6,607 nt of DNA from assembly GCA_005882155.1 (NCBI GenBank), contig VBCQ01000410.1, forward strand, positions 1 to 6,607, given 5' to 3'. The notes beneath the pieces are model-generated. The model worked only from the letters and a program-made list of their open reading frames with translations, searched no databases and was not told the origin of the DNA. Shown here in pieces: positions 1 through 6,444 of this stretch; position 1 is the first letter of the stretch; each line of letters begins with the position of its first letter. This DNA is from Betaproteobacteria bacterium (GTDB lineage Bacteria > Pseudomonadota > Gammaproteobacteria > Burkholderiales > Burkholderiaceae_C). Position numbers and translations under genes: made by a program.

Positions 1-290
1 CGCAGCACAACGCGAATCTGCCGCGGCTGAAGGAATTCATCCTGCCGGCGGGGACGCGCAGTGCCGCGATCGCCCATGTCTGCCGGACGGTGGCGCGGCG
101 CGCCGAGCGCGCCGTCGTCACGCTGGCGGCACACGAGCCGGTCAACGCGGCACCGCGCCAGGTCCTGAACCGGCTCAGCGACTTGCTGTTCGTGCTCGCC
201 CGCGTGCTCAACCGCGCCAACCTCGATGGGCTGGGCGGCGACGATGTCTATTGGCAGAGCGAGCGGCTCAAGCGCGACGCCGGCGAGTAA
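1..290 (+). CDS. PduO-type ATP:cob(I)alamin adenosyltransferase, C-terminal part
   Basis: The gene enters from the left edge; the visible 95 codons read in frame from base 3 to a TAA at 288-290. The enzyme moves the adenosyl group of ATP onto cob(I)alamin to make coenzyme B12 in the cytoplasm. The sequence has the family pattern FILPAGT, then HVCRTVARRAER, then LNRLSDLLFVLAR. Counting from the first full codon, R28, R32, R33, E35, R36 and N56 fall at the same mutual spacing as the ATP- and cobalamin-site residues R186, R190, R191, E193, R194 and N214 of human MMAB, so the visible half looks functional. The family is about 190 residues long, so roughly half is missing to the left. The next gene is convergent, with a hairpin between them. 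The symbol is left blank because naming varies (pduO, cobO, MMAB-like). Confidence 0.93.
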   Translation, partial: QHNANLPRLKEFILPAGTRSAAIAHVCRTVARRAERAVVTLAAHEPVNAAPRQVLNRLSDLLFVLARVLNRANLDGLGGDDVYWQSERLKRDAGE

Positions 291-324
291 ACAAAGAGGG
301 ACGGCGATGCCGGCTCTTCTTTGT
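291..324. terminator. Hairpin between convergent genes, probable bidirectional terminator
   Basis: Directly after the adenosyltransferase stop codon, AAGAG (294-298) can pair with CTCTT (314-318), and CGGC (302-305) with GCCG (309-312) around a GAT loop. The outer bases ACAAAG (291-296) and CTTTGT (319-324) are an alternative outer pairing. T-rich sequence (CTTCTTTGTT) follows on the + strand, and on the - strand the left arm supplies CTCTTTGTTT. The position, in the 44-base gap between two converging genes, fits a shared terminator. The stem is interrupted and the T tracts are broken, so strength is uncertain. Confidence 0.5.
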
Positions 325-334
325 TCGAGCTTCG

Positions 335-916
335 TCAGAAGTAGAAGTTGAACATCAGACCCACGTGGCTGCCGTCGAAGCTCTTGCCGTCGCTGGTGCG
401 CTTGAATTTTTCCGACACGTAGCGCAGCTTCAGGCCGGTCTTCGGCGTGAACAGGTACTCGCCTTCGACGATCGCGCCGGTGGCGGAGTCGAACTTGGTG
501 TTGATGTTGCTGGCCACGCCGCTGCCCTTGAGCTCCGGGCCGCTGACGAATTGCGCGCCAGCGCCAATGCGGACCTTGTCGTTCAGCTCGTACAGCGCCT
601 GCACATCGACCGGCACGCGCGTGAAGCGTACGCTGCCGTTCGACGCCGCCGACGTGTCGTTGACGTGGTAGCCGATGGTGGCCTGCAGGGCGACCTTGTC
701 GCCGAGGCGGAATTCGCCGCCGCCATACAGCTGCACCAAGCCGCCGGCCTTGATGTCTTCACGCGAGCCGTCGGTGAACGGCACCGTGATCAGCGTGTCG
801 CCGCCGAAGGTGAGGCCGGCGCCGAGCAGGAATTTGAACGGCGACGCGGCGTCCGCCGCTTGTGCGCTGAACGCGCTGCCCAGCGTGATCGCTGCGGCGA
901 AGAGAACTTTCTTCAT
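335..916 (-). CDS. Small outer-membrane beta-barrel protein
   Basis: This 193-residue protein starts with a classical Sec signal peptide (MKKVLFAAAITLGSAFSAQA, probable cleavage after residue 20). The mature part of about 173 residues alternates polar and hydrophobic/aromatic residues in strands separated by turns such as GDK and NDK. It ends in FNFYF; a C-terminal Phe is the usual signal for insertion by the BAM complex. Size and pattern fit an eight-stranded barrel of the OmpW/OMP_b-brl type, but no OmpW-specific motif was recognised, so the substrate or role is unknown. The ATG at 914-916 was chosen because AAAGGG lies six bases upstream and the signal peptide begins there; the longer open frame to 1000 would put an Arg-rich non-signal stretch in front. 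It converges with the adenosyltransferase gene. Confidence 0.85.
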   Translation of the reverse strand: MKKVLFAAAITLGSAFSAQAADAASPFKFLLGAGLTFGGDTLITVPFTDGSREDIKAGGLVQLYGGGEFRLGDKVALQATIGYHVNDTSAASNGSVRFTRVPVDVQALYELNDKVRIGAGAQFVSGPELKGSGVASNINTKFDSATGAIVEGEYLFTPKTGLKLRYVSEKFKRTSDGKSFDGSHVGLMFNFYF

Positions 917-1061
917 TGAATGCCCTTTGATGATTGATCGAGCGGCCGCCCCGAACCCTCCGCGGCCGGCGGCATCGTAGCGGCGCTGTCGTCGCGCCAT
1001 CGAGGGCTGTTGCAGAGCGACGACAACGCGCGCTCAGCCGTGCCGCCAATGCGTCACTTGT

Positions 1062-4000
1062 TCACGCGGCGCACTCGCCCGCGGTGTCGTCTTGCAAGCG
1101 CCGGCCGTCGCGCAGCGCGCGGGTGCAGTCGGCGGCGACGAGCGGGCGAGCGAAGTAGAAGCCCTGCACCTCGTCGCAGCCACGCGCTCGCAGGAACTCG
1201 AGCTGTGCTGCGGTCTCGACGCCCTCGGCGACCACCTTCAGCTTGAGGCTGTGCGCGAGGTTGATGATCGCCAGCGCGATCGATGCATCGTCGGCGTCGG
1301 TCGTCACGTCACGGATGAACGCGCGGTCAATCTTCAATGCATCGAGCGGGAAGCGCTTCAAGTAGGCGAGGCTCGAGTAGCCGGTGCCGAAGTCGTCGAT
1401 CGACAGCCGCACGCCCGACGCCCGCATGTTGTTGAGGATGCGCGCGGCTTCGCGGGCATCGCTCATCAGCAGTGATTCGGTCAGCTCGAATTCGAGCAGC
1501 CCCGCGTCGACGCCGGTGTCGGCGACGATCGCGGCGATCGTCGCGTCGAGGTGGCGCTGTTGAAACTGCCGTGCCGACAAGTTGATCGCGACCGGCCGCG
1601 GCGTGACGCCTTCGGCCTGCCAGCGCAGCAGCTGCTCGCACACCGTGCGAACGACCCATTCGCCGACCGGGATGATCAGCCCCGTTTCCTCGAGCACCGA
1701 AATGAACTGCAGCGGCGGCACCAGCCCGCGCAGCGGGTGCTGCCAGCGCAGCAGCGCCTCGAAGCCGCTGATCGCGCCGCTGCCGAGATCGACCTTCGGC
1801 TGGTAGTGCAGGACGAACTCGCCGCGCTCGAGCGCGCCGCGCAGCTGGGTCTGCATCTGCAGCCGCTCGGCGGCCTGCGCGTTCATTTGCGGCAGGTAGA
1901 ACTGATAGGCGTTGCGGCCTTGTTCCTTGGCGCGGTACATCGCGGTGTCGGCGCTGCGCCGCAGCGTGTCGGCATCGGCGCCGTAGTCGGGATAGATGCC
2001 GATGCCCACGCTCGCCGACACGTAGACCTCCTGGCCTTCGAGCTGGAACGGCTGCGACAGCGCGTCGACGATCTTCTGCGCGACCAGCGCGGCGTCGCCC
2101 GGACGCGCGAGGGTCGACAGCACGCACGCGAACTCGTCGCCGCCCAAGCGGCCGATCGCATCGCCGCCGCGCACGCATTCCTGCAGGCGGCGAGCGACCT
2201 GGATCAGCAGCTGGTCGCCGATGCCGTGACCGAGCGTGTCGTTGACGAGCTTGAAGCGATCGAGGTCGATGAACAGCACGCCGACGCGCCACTCGTTGCG
2301 GCCCGCCTGCTTCAGCGTCTGTGCGAAGCGATCGAGGAACAGGCTTCGGTTGGCGAGCCCGGTCAGCGTGTCGAACTGCGCGAGATAGGTCAGCCGCTGC
2401 TCCGACCCCTTGCGGTCCATTGCCGTGGCGAGCGTGTTGGCGAGGCTCTGCAGGAAGTTCACGTGCTCGCGCGTGAAGCGGCGCGGCGTGCTCGAATACA
2501 CGCCGAGCACGCCGTAGGGTCCGCTGACGCCATGAATCGGCACGACGACGCCGCTGCAGATCGCGTGCTGCAGAAGAATCTCTGACGGCGCGAACTGCGG
2601 CTCATCCGCGAAGTCGTCGACGATCAGCGCATTGCCCGCCGTCAGCACATGGCTGTTTTGCGTTGGCACATCGGTGTCGGCGTGACGGCCGATCCATCCC
2701 TCTTGCCAGCCGGCGCCGGCCTTCAGCAGCAGCGACGCGCCGTCGGGCGCGAGCTGCAGGACTTCGCAGAACGCGACCTGCAGTCCGGCGGTCGCGACGA
2801 CGGCAGCCTGGCTCAGCAACTCGTCGAGGTCGGTGTTGGCGAGCGCCTTCTGGCCGAAGGCAGCGATCAGTCCCTGTTGCATCGCGTGATGGCGGATCGT
2901 CTGCTCGGCATCGAGTCGCGCGCTGATGTCGCGTGCGATGCCGACGATGATCCAGCTGTCGCCCGACGCAATCGCGCGTCGCGACACCTCCACCGGCACC
3001 AGGCTGCCGTCGCGGCGCCGGTGCGTGGTCTGCCACTGGCCGGCCGCAGCGTCGCCGCCGATCAGTGCGTCGTAATCTCGCTCGAGCTCGTCGCGCGTCT
3101 TCGGCAGCAGGTCGTGCGGTCCGATCGCGAGCAGCTCGTCGCGCGCATAGCCGAGCATCTCGCAGGCGGTGGTGTTGGCATCGATGAAGCGCATGCTGGC
3201 GCGGTCGGTCAGCAGGATCGCGTCTTCCGACGTGTCCATCGCGGCACGAAAGCGCCGCAGGTCTTCGTCGCGCTGCTTGCGCTTGCTGATGTCGTTGGCG
3301 ACGCCGCGATAGCCGGCGAACGTGCCGCACTCGTCGAACACTGGCTCGCCGCGTGCGCTGAAATAGCGCATGCTGCCGTCGTCGGTGAGGATGCGGTACT
3401 CGAAGTCGGTGAACGGCAGATGCGCTTCGAGCGTCGCCCGGTGCGCCGCCCACTCGCAATCGCCGAGTTCGATCGGCAGCTCCCAGCGCGTCTTGCCGAG
3501 TGCCCGGTCGATGCGGAAGTTGCCTTTCGTGAGGAAGCCGCCCGACATCACCGTGAAACGAAACTGCGCGTCCTGCTCCCAGTACCAATCCGAAGACAGC
3601 TCGCACAGGCTGCGAAAGCGCGCCTCGCTTTCGCGCAAGGCCTCTTCGCGTTGCTTGCGCTGCAGGAACTGGCCGACCTGGCTGCCGATGACGCGCGTGG
3701 CCGCGAGCAACCGAGCGTCGGGCTCGCGGACTTCGCGGCTGAAGAAGGTGAAGACACCGATCGTCTGCGCGTCCGACATGACCGGGAAGACGAACATGCC
3801 GCGCATGCTGATGTCGCGCGCAAGCGTCTTCTGCAGCACGCGCGGGTCGCTGCCGAAGTCCGCCACCCACAGCGGCTCGCCCGACTGCCAGACGCGCCCG
3901 ACCAAGCCGGCGCCGGGCGCGAACGCGACCGTGCGCGAGTGTTGTGTGTAGTGCTCGAGCTCGTCGCTCGGCACATGCCACGCCGCGCTGAAGCGCATCA

Positions 4001-4556
4001 GCTTGCTCGCGTCGTCGGCGTGCCAGTAGCTGCCGTGCTCCCAGCTCTCGGTTTCGCAGACGGCGTGCAGCACCGCCTGCAGCGCGGTGCTGACGCTGTC
4101 GGCGTCGGCCAGGCAGCGCGCGATGGCATGCTCCAAAGCGAGCATGCGCTGCGCGCGCATCTGCACGGTGACGTCTTTGGCGACGCCGCGGTAGCCGCGA
4201 AACACGCCGTGGTCGTCGAACACCGGGTGGCCGCTGACGTTGACTTCGCGCAGCCGGCCGGCCGCATCCGCTCGCTGGTAGATGAAGTCGCGAAACGGCA
4301 AATGCGCTTCGAGCGTCGCGCGATGCTCGCGCCATTGCGCCTCGGTCACGCCGCTGACCGGCAGCTCCCAGCGCGTCTTGCCGTGGTCGGCAGCCGGACG
4401 CAGCGCGGCGTGTTCGGCGGTCCCGCCGCTGCGCGAAATGAAGCGGAAGTTCTCGTCCTGCTCCCAGTACCAGTCGGACGACAGCTCGGTCAGGCTGCGA
4501 AAGCGCGCCTCGCTCTCGCGCAGCGCCGCCAGCGCGTCGGCCAGCTTGAGATTCAT
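1062..4556 (-). CDS. PAS/GAF-sensing GGDEF-EAL protein (c-di-GMP synthase/phosphodiesterase)
   Basis: A 1164-residue protein that should make and/or degrade cyclic di-GMP. Domain order: PAS (about 12-132), GAF (140-300), PAS (307-428), PAS (430-550), GAF (560-715), GGDEF (720-888), EAL (895-1145). The GGDEF signature is intact (805-809), and RGGD at 796-799, five residues before it, is the inhibitory I-site, so a product-inhibited diguanylate cyclase is expected. The EAL domain keeps E933 (EALLRW), N992, E1024 (FELTES), D1054/D1055 (DDFGTGYSS), K1075, E1111 (EGVE) and Q1131 (QGFYFARP), so phosphodiesterase activity is also expected. No transmembrane segment or signal peptide is evident; it is probably cytosolic and senses small ligands or redox state through PAS/GAF, of unknown identity. 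The start is well fixed: GAGGGA lies eight bases upstream of the ATG, and an in-frame TGA at 4569-4571 excludes any longer start. It lies 133 bases downstream of the EF-hand gene on the same strand. Confidence 0.96.
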   Translation of the reverse strand: MNLKLADALAALRESEARFRSLTELSSDWYWEQDENFRFISRSGGTAEHAALRPAADHGKTRWELPVSGVTEAQWREHRATLEAHLPFRDFIYQRADAAGRLREVNVSGHPVFDDHGVFRGYRGVAKDVTVQMRAQRMLALEHAIARCLADADSVSTALQAVLHAVCETESWEHGSYWHADDASKLMRFSAAWHVPSDELEHYTQHSRTVAFAPGAGLVGRVWQSGEPLWVADFGSDPRVLQKTLARDISMRGMFVFPVMSDAQTIGVFTFFSREVREPDARLLAATRVIGSQVGQFLQRKQREEALRESEARFRSLCELSSDWYWEQDAQFRFTVMSGGFLTKGNFRIDRALGKTRWELPIELGDCEWAAHRATLEAHLPFTDFEYRILTDDGSMRYFSARGEPVFDECGTFAGYRGVANDISKRKQRDEDLRRFRAAMDTSEDAILLTDRASMRFIDANTTACEMLGYARDELLAIGPHDLLPKTRDELERDYDALIGGDAAAGQWQTTHRRRDGSLVPVEVSRRAIASGDSWIIVGIARDISARLDAEQTIRHHAMQQGLIAAFGQKALANTDLDELLSQAAVVATAGLQVAFCEVLQLAPDGASLLLKAGAGWQEGWIGRHADTDVPTQNSHVLTAGNALIVDDFADEPQFAPSEILLQHAICSGVVVPIHGVSGPYGVLGVYSSTPRRFTREHVNFLQSLANTLATAMDRKGSEQRLTYLAQFDTLTGLANRSLFLDRFAQTLKQAGRNEWRVGVLFIDLDRFKLVNDTLGHGIGDQLLIQVARRLQECVRGGDAIGRLGGDEFACVLSTLARPGDAALVAQKIVDALSQPFQLEGQEVYVSASVGIGIYPDYGADADTLRRSADTAMYRAKEQGRNAYQFYLPQMNAQAAERLQMQTQLRGALERGEFVLHYQPKVDLGSGAISGFEALLRWQHPLRGLVPPLQFISVLEETGLIIPVGEWVVRTVCEQLLRWQAEGVTPRPVAINLSARQFQQRHLDATIAAIVADTGVDAGLLEFELTESLLMSDAREAARILNNMRASGVRLSIDDFGTGYSSLAYLKRFPLDALKIDRAFIRDVTTDADDASIALAIINLAHSLKLKVVAEGVETAAQLEFLRARGCDEVQGFYFARPLVAADCTRALRDGRRLQDDTAGECAA
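3273..3635 (-). repeat. Second copy of duplicated PAS module
   Basis: Encodes residues 308-428, separated from the first copy by a GAF domain. The conserved ends match the first copy closely. The middle (about residues 335-355 here, 40-60 in copy one) and the strand after HLPF differ, which is where PAS domains usually contact ligand or partners. The third PAS domain (430-550) is an ordinary S-box PAS and is not part of this repeat. Confidence 0.85.
4161..4523 (-). repeat. First copy of duplicated PAS module
   Basis: Encodes residues 12-132 of the c-di-GMP protein. It shares with the second copy the blocks RESEARFRSL, ELSSDWYWEQD, GKTRWELP, HRATLEAHLPF, PVFD and GYRGVA in the same order and nearly the same spacing. 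DNA similarity is also visible, for example an identical run reading GGCGCGCTTTCGCAGCCTG on the - strand. Confidence 0.85.
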
Positions 4557-4648
4557 GTTGTGGGTCCCTCAGCCTGCGGGCAAGCCAGGCTGGCCCGTCA
4601 GGACTGAGAGTGTGCGCCGCGGGGCGGCTGTCCGGCGGCTATTCGCGT

Positions 4649-4665
4649 GCAAGCTTCACGCTTGC
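4649..4665. other. Short hairpin between the EF-hand and c-di-GMP genes
   Basis: GCAAGC (4649-4654) and GCTTGC (4660-4665) are perfect inverted repeats around a five-base loop, 25 bases downstream of the EF-hand stop codon. There is no T tract on either side, so it is not a standard intrinsic terminator. It may weakly separate the two genes or be chance in GC-rich DNA. The rest of the 133-base gap shows only the GAGGGA ribosome binding site at 4565-4570. Confidence 0.3.
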
Positions 4666-4689
4666 GGCGGGCCGCCAGCGCGCGCGGGC

Positions 4690-4980
4690 TTACTTCGCCG
4701 CGGTGTAGCCGGCGGCGAACTCTTCGAGCGTCAGATAGCCCTTCTTGTCCTTGTCGAGCTGGTCGAACTTGGCTGCGATGGCCGGCAGGCGCGCTGCTTC
4801 TTCTTTCGACAGCTTGCCGTCGTTGTTGGCGTCGGCGCTGGCGAACGCGCTTTCGGTGGCGGACTTGCCCTTGGCCGATGCATCGGCCGGCACCTTGGTT
4901 TGGGCGCTGGCGCTGAAGGCGAAGCCGGCGAGCAGTGCGGCCGCGAGAGCGCTGCGAGTCAAAGCAGAGCGTGACGACAT
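4690..4980 (-). CDS. Secreted EF-hand calcium-binding protein
   Basis: A 96-residue protein with a Sec signal peptide (positive N-terminus with R4 and R9, hydrophobic core 11-22, likely cleavage after ASA at residue 26), so the mature protein of about 70 residues is periplasmic or exported. Two EF-hand loops follow. Loop 1, D50 to E61 (DANNDGKLSKEE), has every canonical ligand position. Loop 2, D76 to E87 (DKDKKGYLTLEE), has Lys at position 5 in place of Asp/Asn and is probably a weaker site. The pair should form one compact calcium-binding unit; the partner or role is unknown. The start at 4980 was chosen because AGGAG lies seven bases upstream and the signal peptide begins there; an in-frame ATG at 5031 would add 17 residues before it. 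It lies 162 bases downstream of aroG and 133 upstream of the c-di-GMP gene, same strand, with no sign of coupling to either. Confidence 0.88.
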   Translation of the reverse strand: MSSRSALTRSALAAALLAGFAFSASAQTKVPADASAKGKSATESAFASADANNDGKLSKEEAARLPAIAAKFDQLDKDKKGYLTLEEFAAGYTAAK

Positions 4981-5090
4981 GGGGTTCTCCTGACGAGTTG
5001 AAAGGACCGCCATTGCACCCGCTGGCCCCACGCTCGGCCAGCAGTCTTGCGCAGCATTACTCTGCTTACAGTCAAGCCGTGCGTGCTTAC

Positions 5091-5121
5091 CGGCGTTTGC
5101 GCTTGCTTGCGCGAAACGCTG
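5091..5121 (-). terminator. Strong hairpin downstream of aroG, possible terminator
   Basis: GCGTTTGCGC (5093-5102) pairs with GCGC-g-AAACGC (5109-5119) around the six-base loop TTGCTT with one bulged G, giving ten base pairs that can extend by a G-T and a C-G pair at the base. It begins about 22 bases past the aroG stop codon on the transcribed strand. No U tract follows, so it may act as an RNA 3' end stabiliser or a weak or factor-assisted terminator rather than a classical intrinsic one. Confidence 0.4.
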
Positions 5122-5142
5122 TGCGGTAACTCGCCCAGGCTC

Positions 5143-6261
5143 CTAGACCCGCCGCGCCGTCACCGCTGCGCTCAAGATCTCGAGCACATCGAGCGAGTGG
5201 TCCCAGCCGATGCACGCGTCGGTGATGCTCTGACCGTAGTGCAGCTTGGACGGCAGGTCTTTGCCGGGGCTGAACTTCTGCGCGCCGGCATGCAGGTGGC
5301 TCTCGACCATCACGCCGAAGATGTGCCGGCTGCCGCCGCTGACCTGCGCGGCGACGTCGCGCGCGACGTCGATCTGCTTTTCGTGTTGCTTGCTGCTGTT
5401 GGCATGCGAGCAATCGACCATCAGCGCACACGGCAGCTTGGCAGCCTCGAGGTCTTTGCAAGCGGCCGCGACATGCGCCGCGTCGTAGTTCGGCGTCTTG
5501 CCGCCGCGCAGGATCACATGGCAGTCTCTGTTGCCCTTGGTCTCGACGATCGCGACTTGGCCGTTCTTGTGCACCGACAAGAAGTGGTGCGGACGTGCGG
5601 CGGCCTGGATCGCATCGGTGGCGATGCGGATGTTGCCGTCGGTGCCGTTCTTGAAACCGATCGGCGCGCTCAAGCCCGACGACAGCTCGCGGTGAACTTG
5701 GCTCTCCGTCGTGCGCGCACCGATCGCGCCCCAGGCGATCAGGTCGCCGATGTACTGCGGCGAGATCACGTCGAGGAACTCGCTGCCGGCCGGCATGCCG
5801 GCGCGGTTGATCTCGAGCAGCAGCTGGCGCGCGATGCGCAGGCCTTCGTCGATGCGATAGCTCTCGTCGAGATACGGGTCGTTGATCAGCCCCTTCCAGC
5901 CGACGGTGGTGCGCGGCTTTTCGAAGTACACGCGCATGACGATCTCGAGCGTGTCGGCGTAGCGGTCGCGCTGCACTTTCAGCTTGCGCGCGTATTCGAG
6001 CGCAGCCGCCGGGTCGTGGATCGAGCACGGCCCCATGATGACCAGCAGCCGGTCGTCCTTGCCCTGCATGATGTGGCGCACGTTGCGCCGCGTGGTGGCG
6101 ACGAGCGTCTCGACCGGCGTGCCGCTGATCGGGAAGAAGCGAATCAGGTGCTCGGGCGGCGGCAGCGGCGTCACGTCCTTGATTCTTTCGTCGTCGGTCT
6201 GACTCGTCTTTTCGGTGCGCGCATACCACTCGTCACTGGCGCTGGTGGTCTTGGTCGTCAT
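5143..6261 (-). CDS. aroG: 3-deoxy-7-phosphoheptulonate (DAHP) synthase, class I
   Basis: This 372-residue cytoplasmic enzyme joins phosphoenolpyruvate and erythrose 4-phosphate to make DAHP, the committed first step to Phe, Tyr and Trp. Family blocks are all present: MGPCSIHDP (76-84), RVYFEKPRTTVGWKGLINDP (110-129), GARTTESQVHRE (181-192), GFKNGTDGN (202-210), DCSHANSSK (283-291), SITDACIGWD (345-354). Metal ligands match E. coli AroG: C79, H286, E320 and D348 for C61, H268, E302 and D326. Ser229 (FLSV) matches AroG S211, where Tyr-inhibited enzymes carry Gly, so feedback by Phe is the better guess. It has about 18 extra N-terminal residues and a four-residue insertion near 325-340 compared with E. 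coli AroG. The ATG at 6259-6261 follows AAGGAG (6270-6275) by eight bases; the open frame extends to 6501, but that part runs through the leader terminator and is not coding. Expression is likely set by the upstream attenuator. Confidence 0.97.
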   Translation of the reverse strand: MTTKTTSASDEWYARTEKTSQTDDERIKDVTPLPPPEHLIRFFPISGTPVETLVATTRRNVRHIMQGKDDRLLVIMGPCSIHDPAAALEYARKLKVQRDRYADTLEIVMRVYFEKPRTTVGWKGLINDPYLDESYRIDEGLRIARQLLLEINRAGMPAGSEFLDVISPQYIGDLIAWGAIGARTTESQVHRELSSGLSAPIGFKNGTDGNIRIATDAIQAAARPHHFLSVHKNGQVAIVETKGNRDCHVILRGGKTPNYDAAHVAAACKDLEAAKLPCALMVDCSHANSSKQHEKQIDVARDVAAQVSGGSRHIFGVMVESHLHAGAQKFSPGKDLPSKLHYGQSITDACIGWDHSLDVLEILSAAVTARRV

Positions 6262-6300
6262 GGCGGTGGCTCCTTGGAACTGATGTGAAACGGGGAAGCG

Positions 6301-6332
6301 AAAAAAAACCGCCGGGGTTCGCCCGGCGGTTT
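6301..6332 (-). terminator. Intrinsic terminator of the aroG attenuator
   Basis: On the - strand AAACCGCCGGG (6332-6322) pairs perfectly with CCCGGCGGTTT (6316-6306) around the loop CGAAC, followed by an unbroken run of eight T (6308-6301), three of which also belong to the stem. It ends 39 bases before the aroG start codon, so it can only act as a conditional stop within the leader. The gap up to the ATG contains only the AAGGAG ribosome binding site. Confidence 0.93.
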
Positions 6333-6359
6333 CGGATTCGGTTTGCGCTCTACTCTTGC

Positions 6360-6437
6360 CTATGCGCTTGCCTCTCCATCCGCCGGGCGGTGCGAGAACC
6401 AAAAGTGGGCAAAAAAGTAAGGCTTGCTGACCAACAT
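6360..6437 (-). CDS. Aromatic-rich leader peptide controlling aroG
   Basis: A 25-codon ORF (ATG at 6437-6435, TAG at 6362-6360). Residues 7-14 are YFFAHFWF, encoded TAC TTT TTT GCC CAC TTT TGG TTC: four Phe, one Tyr and one Trp in eight codons, closely like the known PheL and PheM leader peptides of enterobacteria. Three of the four Phe codons are TTT, against the TTC expected in such GC-rich DNA. The rest of the peptide is ordinary; its codons 17-19 double as the antiterminator segment. It probably has no function as a protein; its translation is the sensor. No Shine-Dalgarno sequence precedes the ATG (the preceding bases are ATTCGCGCCC), and a likely -10 box ends only seven bases upstream, so leaderless initiation is possible. 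Confidence 0.85.
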   Translation of the reverse strand: MLVSKPYFFAHFWFSHRPADGEASA

Positions 6438-6444
6438 GGGCGCG

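Larger units (their letters stand above)
6262..6437 (-). promoter_or_regulatory. aroG aromatic-amino-acid attenuator (leader region)
   Basis: The leader transcript before aroG contains all parts of a ribosome-mediated attenuator. (1) A short ORF (6437-6360) with clustered Phe/Tyr/Trp codons. (2) Segment CGCCCGGCGG (- strand, 6389-6380), an exact ten-base complement of CCGCCGGGCG (6329-6320), the first arm of the terminator plus two loop bases, forming the antiterminator. (3) An intrinsic terminator (6332-6301). (4) A competing hairpin that hides segment 2: UUCUC (6398-6394) with GAGAG (6376-6372), and CCGC (6390-6387) with GCGG (6383-6380). Inferred logic: with scarce charged tRNA-Phe, a ribosome stalled near codons 8-12 breaks the competing hairpin, segment 2 captures the terminator arm, and aroG is transcribed. 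With plentiful Phe the terminator forms. No TyrR-like box (TGTAAA-N6-TTTACA) was seen here. Confidence 0.88.

Noticed and set aside
251..919. 222-codon open frame on the + strand over the beta-barrel gene
   Set aside because: The opposite strand has a signal peptide, a ribosome binding site and a C-terminal Phe; this frame has none and runs through the convergent terminator.
917..1000. 28-residue extension of the beta-barrel protein
   Set aside because: It is Arg/Gly-rich, would bury the signal peptide, and the ATG at 916 has its own ribosome binding site.
917..1061. Promoter for the beta-barrel gene (TACGAT-like box on the - strand)
   Set aside because: The -10 match is partial and no -35 at proper spacing was found; too weak to call. 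The gap holds nothing else that I can recognise.
2649..4607. Long open frame of 652 codons on the + strand opposite the c-di-GMP gene
   Set aside because: It is antisense to a gene with seven recognisable domains, has Arg/Ala/Val-rich composition typical of GC-rich shadow frames, and has no recognisable motif.
5053..5075. Sigma-70 promoter beginning TTGACT upstream of the EF-hand gene
   Set aside because: A good -35-like hexamer exists, but no -10 lies 15-18 bases downstream, so it is not called as a promoter.
5047..6288. 413-codon open frame on the + strand over aroG
   Set aside because: It is antisense to an unmistakable DAHP synthase, and its low-complexity composition is that of a shadow frame.
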